A stretch of 64,000 nt of DNA from Gnetum montanum (Eukaryota; Streptophyta; Gnetopsida; Gnetales; Gnetaceae): the NCBI GenBank assembly GCA_015680685.1, contig MNCI01035854.1, positions 477,981 through 541,980 on the forward strand. The letters run 5' to 3'. The translations under genes were made by a program, and so were the position numbers. Below, piece after piece: positions 60,012 to 64,000 of the stretch. The stretch's first letter is position 1. Each line of letters opens with the position of its first letter. A model generated the notes under the pieces. That model saw only the letters and a program-made list of their open reading frames with translations, was not told where the DNA came from and ran no database searches.

Positions 60012-60095
60012 TCATGGCAGTTTAAGGCTATACTGGGCCACATAGCAGTTTAAGGCCATACTGGGCCATGGATAGTTTAATGTCATCCTGGACGG
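60012..60095 (-). repeat. Short repeats between gag and pol of B2
   Basis: Three copies of a CAGTTTAAGGCCATACTGGG-type unit (plus strand) stand where B1 has its spacer repeats, right at the place where gag-protease is missing. Confidence 0.75.
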
Positions 60096-60099
60096 ATGA

Positions 60100-60473
60100 T
60101 GAGCAGGTGCCTGAGGCACTAGTGAAATAGGCATGGCACATGTGGCACCTGCGTAAATGTTGGGTTGAGGTTGGGGCATCGCCCCAGCGTAGGCATAAGG
60201 TACTTGTGTTGCTTGGGGCTGGGCCTTATCGTATATACAAGGTGTTTCGATTGTTTGGGGTTGGGCCCCAATGTACATAGACTATGAAGCGAATGCCTTG
60301 GGTGTGTGCTCCAAGTGCTATGATTGTTGTGAGGAAGCAAGGCCCCAAGGGCTGTCAGGTTTGGGCAGGGCTGCGAACTCGTACTCATACTCGGATGGCG
60401 ATCTCAAGTAAGAGGAAGTCATCTCGGAATCGTTATGTTGTGTGTATTGTATGTATTGGACAAGGTGATCCAT
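60100..60473 (-). pseudogene. N-terminal gag fragment of B2
   Basis: ATG at 60473 gives MDHLVQYIQYTQHN, followed by a proline/glutamine-rich stretch like the N-terminus of B1 gag. It stops where the short repeats begin. The capsid domain, zinc knuckle and protease are absent. Confidence 0.7.
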
Positions 60474-60711
60474 GTTGGTGGTAGTCAATACTTAGACCGA
60501 CTTGAAGTTAGGTGAGAATTACGGTGAATTCGGCTTTGAAACAGATGCGTTGTGTGTTTTTGTTGAAAAAACACTGTAGCAGAACTATAGCAATACTGTA
60601 GCAGTGCGCAACGTGAGTATTGTAGCGTGAGCATGAGTTTTAGCACTTGGTTTGCGCAACATTTGAATAGGTAGCGTGATCAGGGTTTTGATTAAATGGT
60701 AAACATGTTCA

Positions 60712-60729
60712 GCCCTCCTTCTAGCGCCA
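60712..60729 (-). promoter_or_regulatory. Primer binding site of B2
   Basis: The minus strand reads TGGCGCTAGAAGGAGGGC six bases after the LTR, the same site and spacing as in B1. The primer tRNA is not identified. Confidence 0.72.
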
Positions 60730-60735
60730 TTTTAC

Positions 60736-62203
60736 TGTACTGACCTAAATCATTGGTGTAAGGCTGGAAGGGAAAATAGATACCGAAAGATCATTGGGAA
60801 AGCACAGCTAACCTTGCCTTCACCTGAGGGCAAGCTGGAAAAGAGAATGAAGGCAGAGTGCCTTGGGTGGTTTGCATGCAAATCAACCAAGGACTTCCCC
60901 GAGCGTAAGCTATGGCTAGAGCTGGGGTTATCGTAAACGGTGTAAACAGAATTCAAATAGCAACACAAAATGTAAATGTAAATAGAGCGTAGAGCGTAAA
61001 CAGACTGAATTGTAAACGAAGCATAAATAGAGCTATATTGTAAACAAAGTGTAAATAGAGTAAACAATATAAATGAAAGGCAATAATGAAATTGTATTGT
61101 ATTGTTTAATAAGAGTGTGCACTGGTCAAAGCGTAGTTGCGTGTGTGATAGCAAGTCAAGCACTAAGCCCCAGAGTGATGTGGTGATGTGTTTGCGGGTG
61201 CTTGGATGCTAGGAGTCTTGTGTGCCTGAGCATCCAATGTTCAAAGTTGCTCTTTCTTCAAAATTTTTGACCCCGTTTAAGTGAATTGATAGGGTATTTA
61301 TAGGGTTTGGCTGGGCTCGGGCACGGAATCCATGGATGGAATCGATGGTTGAGAGATGAGAGGAAACAAGATCATGTGACATGTGTCTGGTAGACAGATG
61401 TGTGTGAGTTGGTCGTGTGTAGGCAGGCTACGTTTTTGACCAGGTACATTACATCTTACAACTTGTGGGTTACTCAAGCCCATGGAAGCACATACAATTT
61501 GGACCGTGAGGGCCTGACAAGCCCACAAATGAAGATTTACAAAGAAAATCAAGAGGGATCGACTCCAGCTCGCTTGAAACTTCTTGGTCCTTCAATTAAC
61601 TACTACAAGATGTCGATTTGAGTAGTTTTGTGGCCGTTTGAGGCATTTCTGTTCCATTAGGGCTCCCAGCATGAGTTGATTTGGTACTGGCGTGTCCTTA
61701 GCGTGCGTTTGGAGTGCTTTTATCTGGGCGTGAATAGTGTTCATGCTAATGAATAATGGTCACGTTGATGAATAGTATTCACGTTGATGAATAGTGGTCA
61801 CGCTGTGAATAGTTGTCACGCGCTGGAGGTCACACCAGACATGAGTGCAACGCGACTTGCAAAAACTACAATTTTTTGGACTTGAATCTGGGGTTTGGGA
61901 GGTTGAAGTTTGAGTTTTGTCGATGATGAACTCTGAAGATGACTTGGATGCTGAAAACCAGATCACTTTGACTCAGTTTTGGGCCTTTTGGAGTTGGTCA
62001 CGCTAGGCTCACGTTGCAGCGTGACCACAACGTGACTGTGAAAATTACCATTTTTAGCATGACCTGTCAACAACGCCAGCGTGAGTGACCAAGGCAAGCC
62101 AGCATGAGTTGCATGCCTTAGTTAAATTTTTGCCTTCCGAATGCTGGAAAGGGCATGAGTCACTTTTGCTTCAAAGTGCTAGTCTGAAATTAGTGGTGTT
62201 TTA
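60736..62203 (-). repeat. 5' LTR of B2
   Basis: 1468 bp, matching 53232-54758. The TATA box (TATAAATA, complement of 61295-61302) is intact here. It has five units of the GAATAGTG tandem repeat (61732-61825). Confidence 0.92.
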
Positions 62204-62208
62204 CTCCT
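62204..62208. repeat. Target-site duplication of B2, right copy
   Basis: CTCCT, identical to 53227-53231. Confidence 0.9.
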
Positions 62209-64000
62209 CTTCTTTGTTGTCCCATCTCAACCAAGACAAGTGGTCAATGACCATGTTCTTGGTTCCCTTTTAATTTACCATTGTGAGATTGAATTCTTGT
62301 AAGATCACTAGCCATTGTATGACATGGGGGCTCATCGTTGGTTTATTCATAAGAAATTGAACTACACTGTGGTCTGTGTGCATGGAAACCTTGTACCCAA
62401 ACACATAGTGCCTAAATTTCTACAAGGCATACACCATCGCTATCAGCTCTTTCTCTATTGTGGTGTAATTCAGTTGTGCACCCACAATGCTTCAGCTTGC
62501 ATAGTGGATATAGTAAGGACATTTCTGATTGTCTAACTGTGTGAGCATGACTTCCAAAGCATAATTGGAAGTGTTTGTCATAATGTGAAAAGGTTTGGAC
62601 TAGTCAAGTGCTTATAGTCATAATGTGCTTTTGCTTGAGTTGCTAGAATGCATTCTCACATTTCTCGGTCCAGACGAATGGAGCATCCTTCTTTATAAGC
62701 TCCACCAATGGTTTGACGATCTTAGAGAAATTCTCTATGAAGCACCGATAGTAGCCAATGTGACCAAGGAATGATCAAACATCTTTGATAATTTTTAGTT
62801 GGTGGGTAATTCCTTGGATGATCCTTATTTTCTCAAGGTCCATCTCAATTCCTACTTTTGATATTTTGTATCCCAAAACAATGCCCTCTTGGACCATTAG
62901 ATGGCTCTTTTTCCAATTGAGCTGAAGGATGGTCTCTACACACGTTTTTAGCACTTGCTCAAGATGATCTAGATCTTGCTCAAATGTAGCCCCATAGGTG
63001 GAGAAGTCATCCATGAAGATCTCCACCCTACTATCGATTTGCTATTGAAAGATGCTCAAGACAAGGCATTGGAAAGTTGTAGGGGCATTGCATAGACCAA
63101 ATGGCATAATTTTGTATGCAAAAGTCCCATAGGGACTTATGAATGTGGTTTTGACCTAATCCTCGAACGTGATCTTGATTTGGTTATTACCATTATAACC
63201 ATCCAAAAAGCTGTAATAACAATGTTCAAAGATGATGTCCAACACTTAATCCACAAATGGCAATGGAAAATAATATGTGTACATTACCATGTTCAATAGC
63301 CTAAAGTCAATACAAACACTTTACTTGCCACCTTTCTTTGACACTATCACAAGTGGGCTAACCCACTTGCTATTTGCAATGGGATAGATGAACCCCATCT
63401 TGAGGAGTTGTTCAATCTCCTCTTTGATGATTTGCTTGAGCTTAGGTTTCAATTGTCACTATGGCTACCTCTTTGGCTTCATAGAAGGATCAGTATATAT
63501 GCAATGCTGGCATATCCATGGATCAATTTTAGTCAGTTCATGATATGACTAGGCGAAGGTTTTTGGCCATTTGTTAATCATTTTTAATAGCTTATTTTTA
63601 TGTTTAGGAGCAAGATTTACATTGATTATAACCAGCTTACCATTTTTTAGGAAAGCATATTTCATTTTGGCTAACAAAGTTTTCAACTCTAGGGGCTCAT
63701 GTTTGAAACTTTTAGGGATTTCCAACTCTTCCCAATTGGTGTCATCAGGTTCATCATCGAAGAGTTGGCCATGAACTTGCTCTAGTTCATCCATGCCTTT
63801 AACGTAGGCACTCATTAGGCTCTTAGTTGGTTCCATGCATATTGTTGAACTACTTTTAGGATAAGCTATTAGTCACTTGGTGCTATCTTGCTTTATGGCT
63901 GCTATGTACAGGTACCTTTGAATTTTTGTCACATTTGCACATTGTCTGCATGCTATGATAGATGTACTTTTGATGAACCATAATTTTTGCACATAGTTAA
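62209..64000 (-). pseudogene. RT and RNase H of element C, degenerate, incomplete at the window edge
   Basis: On minus the translation gives an Athila-type RT with CIDFRLLN (about 63340), LPFVD, FGLCNAPTTFQ (about 63110-63075) and IFMDDFSTYG (about 63020-62990). A Ty3-type RNase H region follows, with YTTIEKELIAMVYALQKFRHY (about 62470-62400), ending near a VIDHLSWL-like tail at about 62235, where B2 was inserted. The stretch 63836-63549 before RT is a fairly clean linker. Several stops are present, so the enzyme is dead. Confidence 0.85.

Larger units (their letters stand above)
53232..62203 (-). mobile_element. Element B2: Tat-like retrotransposon lacking protease and most of gag
   Basis: On minus the order is 5' LTR (62203-60736), primer site (60729-60712), gag fragment (60473-60100), short repeats, pol (59894-56364), tandem repeats (56350-55930), purine-rich run, polypurine tract and 3' LTR (54758-53232). 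CTCCT flanks it. The primer site and polypurine tract match B1, and the pol proteins are clearly homologous. It is 9.0 kb against 17.6 kb; gag beyond the N-terminus, protease and the antisense gene are gone. Confidence 0.92.
35696..64000 (-). mobile_element. Element C: Athila-like element with pol and 3' ORF, interrupted by D and B2, runs off the window
   Basis: On the minus strand the order is protease/RT region (from beyond 64000 to 62209), insertion B2, integrase (53226 to about 51850), internal polypurine-like motif, promoter-like region and 3' ORF (49824-46990), insertion D, polypurine tract and 3' LTR (36569-35696). The RT motif IFMDDFSTYG and the tRNA-Asp-using relatives place it near Athila. 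The 5' LTR lies outside the window. All frames carry many stops, and it is host to two later insertions, so it is one of the older layers. Confidence 0.85.

Overview
This window is plant nuclear DNA built almost entirely of nested LTR retrotransposons, with one LINE remnant at the left edge. The evidence for a plant is the pairing of two plant-typical Ty3/gypsy lineages. One is Athila-like: primer site matching plant tRNA-Asp and an FMDDFS-type reverse transcriptase. The other is Tat-like: a second, archaeal-type RNase H after the first. I see no cellular gene, tRNA, rRNA or CRISPR, and nothing that identifies the species.

Layout. 1-500: 3' tail of an RTE-like LINE. 1628-4650: element A (+), Athila-like, broken off inside gag. 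4651-10684 plus 35237-35554: element A2 (+), gag-protease only. Element E (-, 10685-35231, duplication CATTG) lies inside the 3' LTR of A2 and also carries only gag-protease. Element B1 (+, 12912-30560, duplication GGATG), a 17.6 kb Tat-like element, lies inside E. From 35696 to beyond the window runs element C (-), an Athila-like element with RT, RNase H, integrase and a 3' ORF. C is interrupted by D (+, 36672-46835; gag-protease and 3' ORF but no RT or integrase) and by B2 (-, 53232-62203, duplication CTCCT), a Tat-like relative of B1 that has lost most of gag and all of protease.

The most unusual content is in B1. Between protease and reverse transcriptase lies a 5.2 kb spacer that fits a sense-strand intron, with phase-0 donor and acceptor. 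On its antisense strand is an eight-exon gene (23253 down to 19190). All seven junctions are GT-AG, and reading phase is kept over 3255 nt with no frameshift, although 12 stops have accumulated. I do not recognise the product.

A second unusual point is that the 3' ORF of C and D is preceded in both by a TATA-like box and a GT-AG intron of about 300 bp. This suggests an independently transcribed gene rather than an ORF read only from the LTR.

How the parts relate: A2, E and D lack RT and integrase but keep the tRNA-Asp primer site, polypurine tract and related LTR ends, so C-like elements are the natural suppliers of enzymes. All copies here are disabled, mostly by stop codons.
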